In this document: piece after piece, positions 53,156 to 62,947 of the stretch | Layout of the letters: each line of letters opens with the position of its first letter | How positions within the stretch are numbered: the first letter of the stretch is position 1 | Source: NBLH01 sp050296515 | GTDB lineage: Bacteria > Bacteroidota > Bacteroidia > Bacteroidales > NBLH01 | Length of the DNA stretch: 64,000 bases | NCBI GenBank assembly: GCA_050296515.1 | Contig: JBNKRJ010000021.1 | Span: forward strand, 1-64,000 | Reading direction: 5' to 3' | The notes under the pieces: model-generated | The model's database searches: none | What the model was told of the DNA's origin: nothing | What the model saw: only the letters and a program-made list of their open reading frames with translations | Made by a program: the position numbers and the translations under genes

Positions 53156-54156
53156 ATGAGAAAATTACTTTTACTTGCATTTATGGCAGTATTGTTTTCA
53201 TGCAGTAACAAAGAAAAGATTAAGTGCTGTGCCTGGATGGGGTGGATCAGGAGAACTCACCGATAAAGTGCTAAGTGAACAATTTACCGATTTAAAGGAA
53301 CGAGGGATTGATGGTATAATGTACAATGGCGATCATGATCCTGCTGTTTATCATTGTGTTGGAAAACTTGCAAAAGATGCTGGCCTCGAATTTCATGCAT
53401 GGATTCCTACCATGGTTCAAGAAGCCAATCTAAAGATAGATACTACCTGGTATGCCATAAACGGAAATGGAGAGTCAGCCAGGGATAAGCCGGCATATGT
53501 GGATTATTACAAGTTTCTTTGTCCGAACCGTGAAGAAGTTTACCAGTTCCTGGAAAATCTATATACAAGTGTGGCTGATGTTCAGGAGATTGATGGAGTC
53601 CATTTGGACTATATTCGCTTTCCTGATGTGATTTTAGCCAGGGGCTTTGGGATAAATACGGATTGGTAATGGATAAAGAATATCCTCAGTTTGACTATTG
53701 CTATTGCGATAAATGTGTGGGAGATTTCAAAACTAAAACAGGAATTGACATTAAGGCATCTGAAGCTCTTTCACAAGTACAGGAATGGAAGCAGTTTTGT
53801 TACGATTTATACTAAGCCAGTTTGAAATATTGTAAATTGAAATTTTTAAAATAGCTTTGTATATGCCGATCGCGCCTGGCAGTTTTGGTTTGAAAGCTTG
53901 TGAAGCAAACCAATTACTAACAGCGGGTTGGTATACTTTGCTGCCTGTAATAAGCGGATTATTTATTTGCCCGGTTCCTGATTCCAAGGCTAAGCAAAAA
54001 GATCCTGAGAACTATGGTTTGTTACCTAATGAACTTGAAGCAGCCATTAAAGCATCAATAGAAAATGGAGCAAAAGGAATCTGTTTGTTTACTCCAGACA
54101 GGATGACTAAAGGGCATTGGAAGGTATTTGAAAAAGCAATTTATAAGGTAAAATAA
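53156..54156 (+). pseudogene. Disrupted glycoside-hydrolase-like lipoprotein
   Basis: The remnant opens with MRKLLLLAFMAVLFSCSNKE, a lipoprotein leader, then shifts frame near 53222 into VPGWGGSGELTDKVLSEQFT and on to GIDGIMYNGDHDP, EFHAWIPTMVQ and VDGVHLDYIRFPD-like text (GVHLDYIRFPDVI), typical of GHL10-type putative glycosidases. A second shift occurs near 53645 and the frame continues CYCDKCVGDFKTKTGIDIKA. A family A element (53808-53935) then replaces coding text, and the tail resumes in frame to KGICLFTPDRMTKGHWKVFE and the stop at 54156. Loss of function is clear. Confidence 0.85.
53808..53935 (+). mobile_element. Family A miniature element inside the glycosidase-like gene
   Basis: The most intact copy, 128 bp: TATACTAAGCCAGTTTGAAA at the left and TACTAACAGCGGGTTGGTATA, given here minus its first base, at the right form imperfect inverted ends. 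The interior runs TTGTATATGCCGATCGCGCC and AGCTTGTGAAGCAAACCAAT. It interrupts coding text and lacks any open frame of its own. Confidence 0.85.
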
Positions 54157-54157
54157 T

Positions 54158-54227
54158 TTTCATCACAGAGGAACACAGATTTACACAGATTAAAAACTCT
54201 GCGAAAATCTGTGTTATCTGTGGTGAA
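54158..54227. terminator. Long inverted repeat between convergent genes
   Basis: TTTTCATCACAGAGGAACAC and CAGATTTACACAGATT pair with AATCTGTGTTATCTGTGG and TGAAA across a short loop. This CACAGAT-rich inverted repeat is common between Bacteroidota genes. It fills the gap between the pseudogene stop at 54156 and the aconitase stop at 54231 and may terminate in both directions. Confidence 0.65.
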
Positions 54228-54230
54228 ATA

Positions 54231-56930
54231 CTATTTCTTCAAAAATTGGCGAAGCACATAATGCAAAATACCACCATTTTTGTAGTATTCAATTTCAATA
54301 TCAGAATCTAATCGGCAAATAACTTCAAATTTTACTGAAGAATTATCTGCTATTTCAGCAACAACTATCAATTTTTTCAGCGGTTCTAAACCAGATGAAA
54401 CTCCTGTTATTGAATAAGTTTCGGTTCCATCAAGTCCTAATGACTCAGCACTTTCTCCATTGATATATTGAAGTGGTAAAACACCCATTCCGACTAAATT
54501 GCTGCGGTGTATACGCTCGTAGCTTTCAGCAATTACAGCTTTAATTCCAAGCAGGTTAGTTCCCTTGGCAGCCCAATCTCGCGAAGAACCGCTTCCGTAC
54601 TCCTTTCCAGCCAGCACAATCAAAGGTGTATTTGATTCCCTGTATTTTAAGGCGGCATCAAAAACACTCAAGTCTTCACCAGTTGGAATATACTTTGTAT
54701 AGCCTCCTTCTTTTCGAGTCAGTTGGTTTTTTATACGCACATTAGCAAATGTTCCCCGCACCATTACTTCATCATTCCCTCTTCGTGAACCGTAAGAGTT
54801 GAACATTCTGCGTTCTACTCCCCTACTAACCAAATATTTACCCGCCTGACTATCTTCAGCAAACGAACCTGCTGGAGAAATATGATCTGTAGTGATAGAG
54901 TCTCCCAACTTTAGTAATACATTTGCTCCTTTAATGTCTTTTTCTTTTTCTATCAGTTCACTAATTCCAACAAAGAACGGAGCCTCTTTGATATAAGTAG
55001 AATCATCACTCCATTCATATATTTTTCCATCCGGCGCCTGCATTTTCGCCCACTGTTCATCTCCATCAAATATCTTACTGTAATTTCTCTCAAAATCACT
55101 TGGAGACAGCACTTTGTTCATAATCTCATCAATTTCATCATTACCTGGCCAAATATCTTTTAAATAAACAGATTGACCATCTTTCCCGATGCCAATAGCT
55201 TCGTTATTCAAATCAATATCAACTCTTCCTGCCAGGGCATATGCAACCACCAACATTGGAGACATCAAATAATTCATCTTAACTTTGGGATGTACCCTTG
55301 CTTCAAAATTTCTATTCCCTGAAAGCACCGAAGCCACCACCAAATCATGTTCAACCACAGTCTTATCAATAGCTTCAGGCAATGGTCCGGAATTTCCAAT
55401 GCAGGATGTGCAGCCATAACCGACAACATGAAACTTTAGTTTCTCTAAATCAGCCAGTAAACCTGAGTTTTGAAGATAATCAGTTACGACCTTTGAACCA
55501 GGAGCCAGGGAAGTCTTCACCCAAGGTTTTACATTCAACCCTTTTTCGACAGCCTTTCGTGCCACTAAGCCAGCTCCAATCATCACACTAGGATTGGAAG
55601 TATTTGTACATGAAGTAATTGCAGCAATTACAATAGAGCCATCGTGTAAATTAAAGGTATGCTCACCCTGCTTTACACTCGCTGTTTTCAGATGCAGTTT
55701 ACCGTCATCTGACTTTCTTTCTTTAAAATCAACGTATTTTCTATCATAGTTGCTCTTTAACAATTCCTTAAATTTTTCTTTGAAATTCTTAAGCAATATT
55801 TTATCCTGAGGTCGCTTAGGACCAGAAACGGTTGGTTCAATAGAACTTAAATCAAGCTCAGCGGTACTACTGTATTGAATTTTTGATTCATCCTGTCGCC
55901 ACAACATATTTGCTTTTGTATAATCTTCAACCAGTTTAATCTGCTCCTTCGTTCGATTAGTCTTCTGCATGTAATCAAGCGTCCTGTCATCAATTGGGAA
56001 ATAAGTAACAGTGCATCCAAACTCGGGAGACATGTTGGATATGGTGGCCCTGTCTGTCACAGTTAATGAATCAAGTCCAGAACCAAAAACTTCGACAAAC
56101 TTGCCAACTACTCCGTGTTTACGAAGTAATTCAGTAATTGTCAGCACCATATCAGTAGCAGTAGTTCCTAAAGGTAATTTCCCGGTAAGCTTTAAGCCAA
56201 CCACTTCAGGCATAATAAAATAGATGGGTTGGCCTAATATGGCAGCTTCTGCCTCAATACCCCCAACTCCCCAGGCAACCACCCCAATTCCATTGACCAT
56301 TGGGGTATGAGAATCGGTTCCAACTAAGGTGTCAGGAAAAACATTCCCATCACGTTCAATAACTCCCTGGGCAAGGTATTCCAGGTTCACCTGGTGACAA
56401 ATTCCCATGCCGGGAGGAACCACCGAAAAGTTATCAAAAGCTTTTTGTGCCCATTTTAGAAATTGATAGCGCTCAATGTTTCTTTCATATTCAATTTCTA
56501 CGTTCTTCAGAAAAGCATTTTTAGCTCCAAAATAATCAACCTGTACGGAATGATCAATCACCAAATCAACAGGAATTAATGGATTAATTTTGTTTGGGTC
56601 TTTTCCTTTTCTTGCAGCTTCGGCTCTTAACGAAGCTAAATCAACAACTGCTGGAACGCCGGTAAAATCCTGCATGAGGACACGGGCAGGTTTAAAAGGA
56701 ATGTCTTTATCCGAAGCCTCTGGTTTCCAATCAAGTATAGTTTTAATATTCTCTTTAGTTATGGCAAAATTATCAAAGTTACGCAGGGCATTTTCTAGTA
56801 AAATCCGAATAGAAAATGGCATTTTATCAATTGCATAACCTTGATTTTGCAGAGCATTCAAACTCCAATAAGTAAATTCGCCTTTATTAGTTTTTAGTTT
56901 CGAAATAGCATTGAATGGATTGTTTTGCAT
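54231..56930 (-). CDS. acnA: Aconitate hydratase A
   Basis: An 899-residue [4Fe-4S] enzyme that interconverts citrate and isocitrate in the citric acid cycle. Signature text includes VLMQDFTGVPAVVDLASLR, VGTDSHTPMVNGIGVVAWGV, AAITSCTNTSNPSVMIGAGL (first cluster Cys) and YGCTSCIGNSGPLPEA (the other two), and the swivel domain with LAGKEYGSGSSRDWAAKGT. Length matches AcnA/IRP-type proteins (about 890-900). A CAAATTTA at 56992-56999 (TAAATTTG on the minus strand) is a candidate -7 box. Confidence 0.97.
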   Translation of the reverse strand: MQNNPFNAISKLKTNKGEFTYWSLNALQNQGYAIDKMPFSIRILLENALRNFDNFAITKENIKTILDWKPEASDKDIPFKPARVLMQDFTGVPAVVDLASLRAEAARKGKDPNKINPLIPVDLVIDHSVQVDYFGAKNAFLKNVEIEYERNIERYQFLKWAQKAFDNFSVVPPGMGICHQVNLEYLAQGVIERDGNVFPDTLVGTDSHTPMVNGIGVVAWGVGGIEAEAAILGQPIYFIMPEVVGLKLTGKLPLGTTATDMVLTITELLRKHGVVGKFVEVFGSGLDSLTVTDRATISNMSPEFGCTVTYFPIDDRTLDYMQKTNRTKEQIKLVEDYTKANMLWRQDESKIQYSSTAELDLSSIEPTVSGPKRPQDKILLKNFKEKFKELLKSNYDRKYVDFKERKSDDGKLHLKTASVKQGEHTFNLHDGSIVIAAITSCTNTSNPSVMIGAGLVARKAVEKGLNVKPWVKTSLAPGSKVVTDYLQNSGLLADLEKLKFHVVGYGCTSCIGNSGPLPEAIDKTVVEHDLVVASVLSGNRNFEARVHPKVKMNYLMSPMLVVAYALAGRVDIDLNNEAIGIGKDGQSVYLKDIWPGNDEIDEIMNKVLSPSDFERNYSKIFDGDEQWAKMQAPDGKIYEWSDDSTYIKEAPFFVGISELIEKEKDIKGANVLLKLGDSITTDHISPAGSFAEDSQAGKYLVSRGVERRMFNSYGSRRGNDEVMVRGTFANVRIKNQLTRKEGGYTKYIPTGEDLSVFDAALKYRESNTPLIVLAGKEYGSGSSRDWAAKGTNLLGIKAVIAESYERIHRSNLVGMGVLPLQYINGESAESLGLDGTETYSITGVSSGLEPLKKLIVVAEIADNSSVKFEVICRLDSDIEIEYYKNGGILHYVLRQFLKK

Positions 56931-57355
56931 ATTAGTTAGTTTTAATAAAAATTATCAAATAAATTTAAACATTTGGTTAAGGGCTTTAGTTCAAATTTAC
57001 AAATTTGTTTGTGATAAAATGAAATGTAATCCAGATCTAGTTTAATTGATTTCTATTTCAATTTACATTGACCTTTTTTTATAAAACTGAGTTTCTAGAA
57101 GTCTTTTACTATATCTATCAAAGTTTTCTTCTTCAATTATAGTTTACGGATCTTGATTTCGTGGATTTCAGAAGGATGCTCTTGGATTTCTTTACAGCAA
57201 TCTTGAATTTCTGTGACGACACCCTTCATATTCGCATAAAATCTCATAATTTTATTATAATATAATTCCCTAATCTTAAATTATTTATGACTACCCTCAT
57301 TTTGTGGCCAAAAACTTCTTTAACTAGATGATCTAGAGAATATTTATGTATCCTG
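56931..57355. other. Spacer between acnA and the FISUMP cluster
   Basis: No gene is seen. The part nearest acnA holds its promoter region, including TAAATTTG on the minus strand (56992-56999). The rest is AT-rich with no strong repeat; short open frames on the minus strand overlap the downstream gene out of frame and are not supported. Confidence 0.5.
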
Positions 57356-59248
57356 CTAGTCTTTGACACACCTAACAGAGAATCCATATAACATAGAAGC
57401 AGATCCTCTAAAGAAGTCTGCTCCATTATAAAATACTCTTCTACTCCAGGCATTATGCTGATCACTCTCCGTTGAACACCACCACATACCAGAATTTCCA
57501 ATACCTTGAAACACCCATGCATAGGAGTAAGACCCACCAGGAAGCGCTGTAAAACCACAGCTGTTTGTGGCTCCAGTATTCGGTGGGTTCCAGTGCAATG
57601 TTCCGGTCTCTCTTATCTTACCATCAACATCACCACCTAAGTAATTTGATAACTCAATCCATTCACTGTCACTGGGCAAATGCCATCCTATGGGACAGAT
57701 ACCCTGCACTTCACTTGGATTAAGACCACTACTACTAGCACCATTCATCGCTGCAGCCCAAGAATATAGTGCTCCATAGACATCGCCATTGGAGGAAGAG
57801 TTGTTATAGTAACAATAAGCTTTATCTTCTTCAGTAAATAGCTCCCAATCACCATATTCTGTAATGTTTTTAATACGAGTTCCATCTGAGTAATACACTG
57901 AATTGAGGTTTTCTTTCATCCACCATTGGTTCCCAATTTTAACAGCCTCATAAGAATTACCTTCATAATCAATGCATTCTGGTATGGTTTCAAAACTTTT
58001 TTGTTCGCCATATGCTGTACCAACACTATTTATTGCGTAAGCTCTAATATAATAAGTTGTATTTTCTGCCAAGTCCGTTATATTACTTGTAAATTCACCT
58101 GTTCCCAAACCATCAACTGTTTTATTATTCAAAATTGTTGGTTCAGTGTCAGTCCCCCAACATACCCCATAGCTAGTTACTTCATGTGTTCCAGAACTAG
58201 TAACTGTTCCTCCACAAAGGGCTTCGGTATAATTGACATCAGAAACATCAGCAGTGTTTACAGTTGGAATAACAGCATCCAAGGTTATAAATGTTTGCTG
58301 TTCACCATAAACAGTTCCAAAACTGTTTGTTGCATATGCACGGACATAATAAATTGTATTATCTATTAAATTTTCCATTGAACTTGTAAAATCTCCAAGA
58401 TTACTTTTACTCCCAAGCTCTGATTTATTATTTAGCAATGTTGGATTTTCTATTGTATCCCAACAATGACCATGCTGGATTAATGAGTTTTCTGTACCAA
58501 AATGTTCAATGCTCCCACTAATTTGTGCTGAATAGTATGATACAGATGAAATTTTGCCTGAATTTATGATGGGAGGAAGGTGTTTATTTATGCTAAAAAA
58601 AGGTGTTTCCGAACTAATTTCCCCATTTTCTATGGAGTTTATTACAAGTTTATAATCTTCGTCATCAGGAATATCTGAACTTATTTCCCAAGTAAACAGG
58701 CCATTATTAGCAACTGCATCTTCAATCACCATATATGGAGATGTTCCATTATATAACATTATTCTTAAGCTGTCATTTATATTGGCGGTCCATATAATGT
58801 TATAAATCAATCCTGTTCCCAAAACAACATTGACCTTTGGATAATCTATATTAAATATTAAATCATCAGTTGTTAACTCAAGTTCCTTACCATAAATTGT
58901 TTGCCCACTACCTGTCAAATATGAACGAACATAATATTTTGTTGATGGACTTAAACCGGTTAAAACATTAGTGTAATTACCAGGGCTTTCAGCACTTCCA
59001 TTATTAATTTTAGTTTCATTAATAGTTGGGTTTTTATTTGGACTAAGGCACCAACCATATTCTGTAACACCATACTCTCCGATGTCAACTATCATTGCAT
59101 CCACAATCGCGCCACTAGCATTAATATCTGTTACGTTCCCTGTTTCTACGGACATTATTTTTCCATATTTATTGCAGGATAAATATAAACTTATTATTAA
59201 AAGCATCAATAATAAAACACATGTCTCTTTTTTCAGCATCGCTCTCAT
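57356..59248 (-). CDS. Lipoprotein with fibronectin-like repeats and FISUMP domain
   Basis: A 630-residue surface lipoprotein (lipobox YLSC near residue 25; an internal ATG three codons in is an equally good start). A first beta repeat (about 30-130: ASGAIVDAMIVDIGEYGVTE, STKYYVRSYLTGSG) is followed by a Kre9/KNH-like domain (IYNIIWTANINDSLRIMLYN), two more ~95-residue repeats with YYVRAYATNSFGTVYGEQ and YYIRAYAINSVGTAYGEQ, and a FISUMP domain ending GFSVRCVKD. It is a paralogue of the gene at 59509 and lies last in the minus-strand caspase cluster. Confidence 0.9.
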   Translation of the reverse strand: MRAMLKKETCVLLLMLLIISLYLSCNKYGKIMSVETGNVTDINASGAIVDAMIVDIGEYGVTEYGWCLSPNKNPTINETKINNGSAESPGNYTNVLTGLSPSTKYYVRSYLTGSGQTIYGKELELTTDDLIFNIDYPKVNVVLGTGLIYNIIWTANINDSLRIMLYNGTSPYMVIEDAVANNGLFTWEISSDIPDDEDYKLVINSIENGEISSETPFFSINKHLPPIINSGKISSVSYYSAQISGSIEHFGTENSLIQHGHCWDTIENPTLLNNKSELGSKSNLGDFTSSMENLIDNTIYYVRAYATNSFGTVYGEQQTFITLDAVIPTVNTADVSDVNYTEALCGGTVTSSGTHEVTSYGVCWGTDTEPTILNNKTVDGLGTGEFTSNITDLAENTTYYIRAYAINSVGTAYGEQKSFETIPECIDYEGNSYEAVKIGNQWWMKENLNSVYYSDGTRIKNITEYGDWELFTEEDKAYCYYNNSSSNGDVYGALYSWAAAMNGASSSGLNPSEVQGICPIGWHLPSDSEWIELSNYLGGDVDGKIRETGTLHWNPPNTGATNSCGFTALPGGSYSYAWVFQGIGNSGMWWCSTESDQHNAWSRRVFYNGADFFRGSASMLYGFSVRCVKD

Positions 59249-59508
59249 CAGCCATCTAATCTAACCAATAAAATTAAAATTTCACCATAACTTTACTTAA
59301 ATATTTTAACAATAGACTCATACTCAAAATTTTTCATTTCGCTTTTCACAATCATATCAACTTTCATTTCAAAAACATTCTATTTAATTGATACATTTAT
59401 TGAAAATAATAAACGTTAGTGATAAATAATTATACTTGAACCTTGTTGTTCTTATTTTTCTAATAGAAAAATAACAATATTAATGCTCAGATAATTCCAA
59501 ACCAGCAA

Positions 59509-61761
59509 CTAATCCTTCAAACACCGAATAGGAAAACCATCATTTTTATGAAGGTTGTTAGTTACTGATACTCCAATACTATTTGAGTTTAAATAAAGAG
59601 CACTTGCAGCTTGTGAATTGAACCCTACCGAAGAACTCCACAATTCACATATATTGCTAATCAAAAAAAATCCTCCTTCATAACCTCTATAACCACTTGG
59701 TAGACCATTAAAGCCGCTACTATTATTACTCGAAGCGTTATAACCAATGGCACCTTCTGTTTGAGAGGTTGACCACAATGAACTGGAAGCTAGCGATTTA
59801 GCAACATCATTTCCACTTCCTTCATAACCATATCCATTGGCGATAAGATAATCAATTAGTTCTTCCCACTCATCATTACTAGGTAAATGCCAACCTACTG
59901 GACAAATACCCTGCACACCACTGGGATTTGAACTACTTCCCTCTGCACCATTCATCGCAGCAGCCCATGTATACAATGCTCCAAAAGTATCTCCATTGTA
60001 TGATGAATTATCATAATAACAATATGCTTTATCAGTAATGGTTAATGAATTCCAATCATTATCGTCAGTTACATTTGGTACGGAAGTACCATCTGAATAA
60101 TGTATTACTTTTAGATTTTCAGCCATCCATATTTGATTACCTATTAATAAATGATTATAAATATTACCATCATAATCAGTTACGGTTCCTGGAATATAAT
60201 TAGTTGTTGTATAACTAATCTCATTTCCATAAGAGGTTCCAATTTGATTTGTTGCATAAGCTCTGACATAATAGACTACATTTTCTGTCAATCCTTCGAT
60301 ACTACTTATAAAATTGCCTAGCCCGGAACCATCAACAGTTTTATTATCAAAAATAGTAGGATTCGAAGATATGCTCCAGCAGACACCACGTGTAGTTACT
60401 TCATATCCATTTGCATTCAGTACTTCTCCGCCACATGTAGCTGAAGTATAATTTATATCTGTTACTGAGGTTGTAATTACTGTTGGAGGGGTTGCTTCAA
60501 CAGTAGTAACTATTCTCTGCTCTCCATAAGAAGTCCCAATACTGTTTGTTGCATAGGCCCTATAATAATAAGTTGTATTATTATGTAAGCCAGTTATATT
60601 GCTTGAGAACAATCCTGTTCCTGAACCGTCAACAGTTTTGTCATTATCCACAGAAGGATTCTCTATAGTACTCCAACATACTCCCCTTGTTGTTACTGCA
60701 TGAGTTCCTGTACTTGACACAGTCCCTCCACATGTAGTCTCTGTATAACTAATTTCAGTTACTGCTGATGTGCTTACAGTTGGCTCTTTAGCATCTAATG
60801 TTGTGAAACTAATTTGCTCTCCATACGACGTTCCAATACTATTTATTGCATATGTACGCACATAGTAAGTAGTATTTTCACGCAAATTATCTAAAGAACT
60901 GGTAAAAGGCTCCAATGAAATATTGTTGCTGTATTCTGTAATACTATCTTCTATTGTTGGGTTTTCGTTTGTACTCCAGCAGTGGCCATACTGACTTACA
61001 GATGTTTCCGTTCCAAAATGCTCAATATTCCCTTTAGCTTGCGCACTAAAATAGTCAATATTAGAAACCTCAATTGTTGATACCTTTGGCAACATTTCTT
61101 TATAAATTCCAAAAAAGGATGTTTCAGCATTTATTATTTCGTTTACTGAAGAGCTTATTACAATTTTATAGTCATCCCCGTCTATCAAGCTAGTATCAAT
61201 TGTCCAAATAAATTTCCCGCTATTTTCCAATTCGTTACAGATAATCTCTGAGAAAGAATCGGCTTTAAACAACTCTATTTTTAACTTATCATTGATATTC
61301 ACATTCCATGTAATATCATAACTCCGCCCTTTTGCCAATATTGCATTTCCTTCCGGATAATCTATGGTAAATATTAAATCATTTGTTATTAGTTCCAACT
61401 CATCACCGTACAACGTCTGTCCTCCGCCTGAAATGTAGGAGCGCACGTAATATCTTGTCCCTGGATTAAGCCCTGTTAATATGTTGCTGTAATTGCCATA
61501 GCTTTCTTTTGCGCCATTATTAATTTTGCAATCATTGATTGTGGGACTTGGTGATCTTCCCACACACCAACCAAATTCCGAAAGACCTGATTCACCTACA
61601 TCTATCACCAAGGCATCTACTTCAGCACCACTTGCATTGATATTATTCAGGCCACCAGTTTCAACAGCCATCATTTTACCATATTTTTTGCAGGAATTGA
61701 ATAAACTAATAATTATACTAAATATTAGCAATAGGAATATATTCCTAACAACGTTTTTCAT
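59509..61761 (-). CDS. Lipoprotein with expanded fibronectin-like repeats and FISUMP domain
   Basis: A 750-residue lipoprotein. I start it at the ATG (61761), giving MKNVVRNIFLLLIFSIIISL and lipobox LFNSC; an upstream GTG at 61794 overlaps the caspase gene stop and would allow coupling. It repeats the plan of the 57356 gene but has one more fibronectin-like unit: YYVRTYAINSIGTSYGEQ, YYYRAYATNSIGTSYGEQ and YYVRAYATNQIGTSYGNE mark three. The FISUMP domain has DYDGNIYNHLLIGNQIWMAE, GVQGICPVGWHLPSNDEWEE and the end GFPIRCLKD. It probably binds something at the cell surface; ligand unknown. Confidence 0.9.
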   Translation of the reverse strand: MKNVVRNIFLLLIFSIIISLFNSCKKYGKMMAVETGGLNNINASGAEVDALVIDVGESGLSEFGWCVGRSPSPTINDCKINNGAKESYGNYSNILTGLNPGTRYYVRSYISGGGQTLYGDELELITNDLIFTIDYPEGNAILAKGRSYDITWNVNINDKLKIELFKADSFSEIICNELENSGKFIWTIDTSLIDGDDYKIVISSSVNEIINAETSFFGIYKEMLPKVSTIEVSNIDYFSAQAKGNIEHFGTETSVSQYGHCWSTNENPTIEDSITEYSNNISLEPFTSSLDNLRENTTYYVRTYAINSIGTSYGEQISFTTLDAKEPTVSTSAVTEISYTETTCGGTVSSTGTHAVTTRGVCWSTIENPSVDNDKTVDGSGTGLFSSNITGLHNNTTYYYRAYATNSIGTSYGEQRIVTTVEATPPTVITTSVTDINYTSATCGGEVLNANGYEVTTRGVCWSISSNPTIFDNKTVDGSGLGNFISSIEGLTENVVYYVRAYATNQIGTSYGNEISYTTTNYIPGTVTDYDGNIYNHLLIGNQIWMAENLKVIHYSDGTSVPNVTDDNDWNSLTITDKAYCYYDNSSYNGDTFGALYTWAAAMNGAEGSSSNPSGVQGICPVGWHLPSNDEWEELIDYLIANGYGYEGSGNDVAKSLASSSLWSTSQTEGAIGYNASSNNSSGFNGLPSGYRGYEGGFFLISNICELWSSSVGFNSQAASALYLNSNSIGVSVTNNLHKNDGFPIRCLKD

Positions 61762-61790
61762 ATTCAAGTGGATCAAATAAACTATGAACT

Positions 61791-62909
61791 TCACTTTTTG
61801 ATAAAAATGAATTCTCCGCCTTCATCTCCTCCTCCCTGTATTACTCCGTACTGGGGAACATTTGGAGAGTTGTTTAACACTGCATCACGAATACTGTTGA
61901 ATAACTTAGCAGCTGGCAGGTATTTTTCATCGTTTTGTTCTAATCTTTTTAGCAAATACTTTGTAAAAACACTTTCATCAGGTACTTCTTTTAAGCTCCC
62001 GCTAGTCATACCTTTTCTGCTGGAAAGTTTGTATAATTTATTATAGGCAGAAATACCAATCACACCTCTTGTTTTAAATATTGAACCACTAAAACATGCA
62101 TCACTAACCAATAATACATGTTTACATTTCATCATACTTATATAATCTTTAACTGTACTATTTCTTACCCAATTATCTGAATTTAAGGCATCTGCATTGG
62201 AAGGTAGCCAATAGCCAACTTTTCTTTCATCATTGAATATTCCATGCCCTGCATAAAAAATCAACAAATTATCTTCTTCATTTAAACTATCAGCAATTTG
62301 CTCAAACCCTTTTAGTAATTCACTTCGTTTTGGATTCTCAAGTAAAAGAATATGTTCTTTATTAAATGTATATTTTTTTTCTAACAGGTCAACAAGCCTG
62401 TTTGCATCCTCAACGGGTTTGTCTAAATCAGTAATCTCCTTATCTTCATAATTATTTATACCAATTACTAATGCATAATATTTTCCATTATTAACTTCAA
62501 TATCATACTGATATGTACATATAACCTTGATACTGTCACTTGCTTTATTGCTTCTACTATCTTCAACTTCTATTTTAATAATGTTTTCTCCAGTTGATAA
62601 CTTAACGTGCTTATAATAATGGCTATCAGCATACTGCGTGGCTTTTTCATTATCTATTTTCACTTTTTTCCAACCTACACCACCATTTATATCTATAATT
62701 ACTTCAACGCTTTCAGTATTTATTACCGGGTAATGATTATTCTCTTTTTTTGGCCTAAAACCTCTTGTTTTTGGATAAATAACATCTATTTCTATTTTCC
62801 CGGTCGTAATTCGAACCTTTTTCTTTTCACTGGTAATCCTTTGCCCAAACGAGTTATAACTAAAAAATATAATAATGACTGAAATAAATAACTTAAAACT
62901 GTTACTCAT
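61791..62909 (-). CDS. Secreted caspase-like (C14) peptidase
   Basis: A 372-residue exported protein with signal peptide 1-22 (ending NSFGQ). Residues about 60-135 are an Ig-like beta domain (VEVIIDINGGVGWKKVKIDN, STGENIIKIEVEDSRSNKAS). Residues 140-372 are a C14 caspase/metacaspase-like domain: YYALVIGINNYEDKEITDL, catalytic His222 in FYAGHG and Cys272 in SDACFSGSIF, then TSGSLKEVPDESVFTKYLLK. The dyad is intact, so it should be an active cysteine peptidase outside the cytoplasm. It sits between a secreted membrane protein (38 bases upstream) and the FISUMP lipoproteins. Confidence 0.92.
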   Translation of the reverse strand: MSNSFKLFISVIIIFFSYNSFGQRITSEKKKVRITTGKIEIDVIYPKTRGFRPKKENNHYPVINTESVEVIIDINGGVGWKKVKIDNEKATQYADSHYYKHVKLSTGENIIKIEVEDSRSNKASDSIKVICTYQYDIEVNNGKYYALVIGINNYEDKEITDLDKPVEDANRLVDLLEKKYTFNKEHILLLENPKRSELLKGFEQIADSLNEEDNLLIFYAGHGIFNDERKVGYWLPSNADALNSDNWVRNSTVKDYISMMKCKHVLLVSDACFSGSIFKTRGVIGISAYNKLYKLSSRKGMTSGSLKEVPDESVFTKYLLKRLEQNDEKYLPAAKLFNSIRDAVLNNSPNVPQYGVIQGGGDEGGEFIFIKK

Positions 62910-62947
62910 ATATATTAATTTGAAGAATTGTTTTTACTTTCCTGCAT

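Noticed and set aside
57244..57558. Minus-strand open frame overlapping the FISUMP 3' end
   Set aside because: It is an out-of-frame shadow of the lipoprotein gene with no family features.
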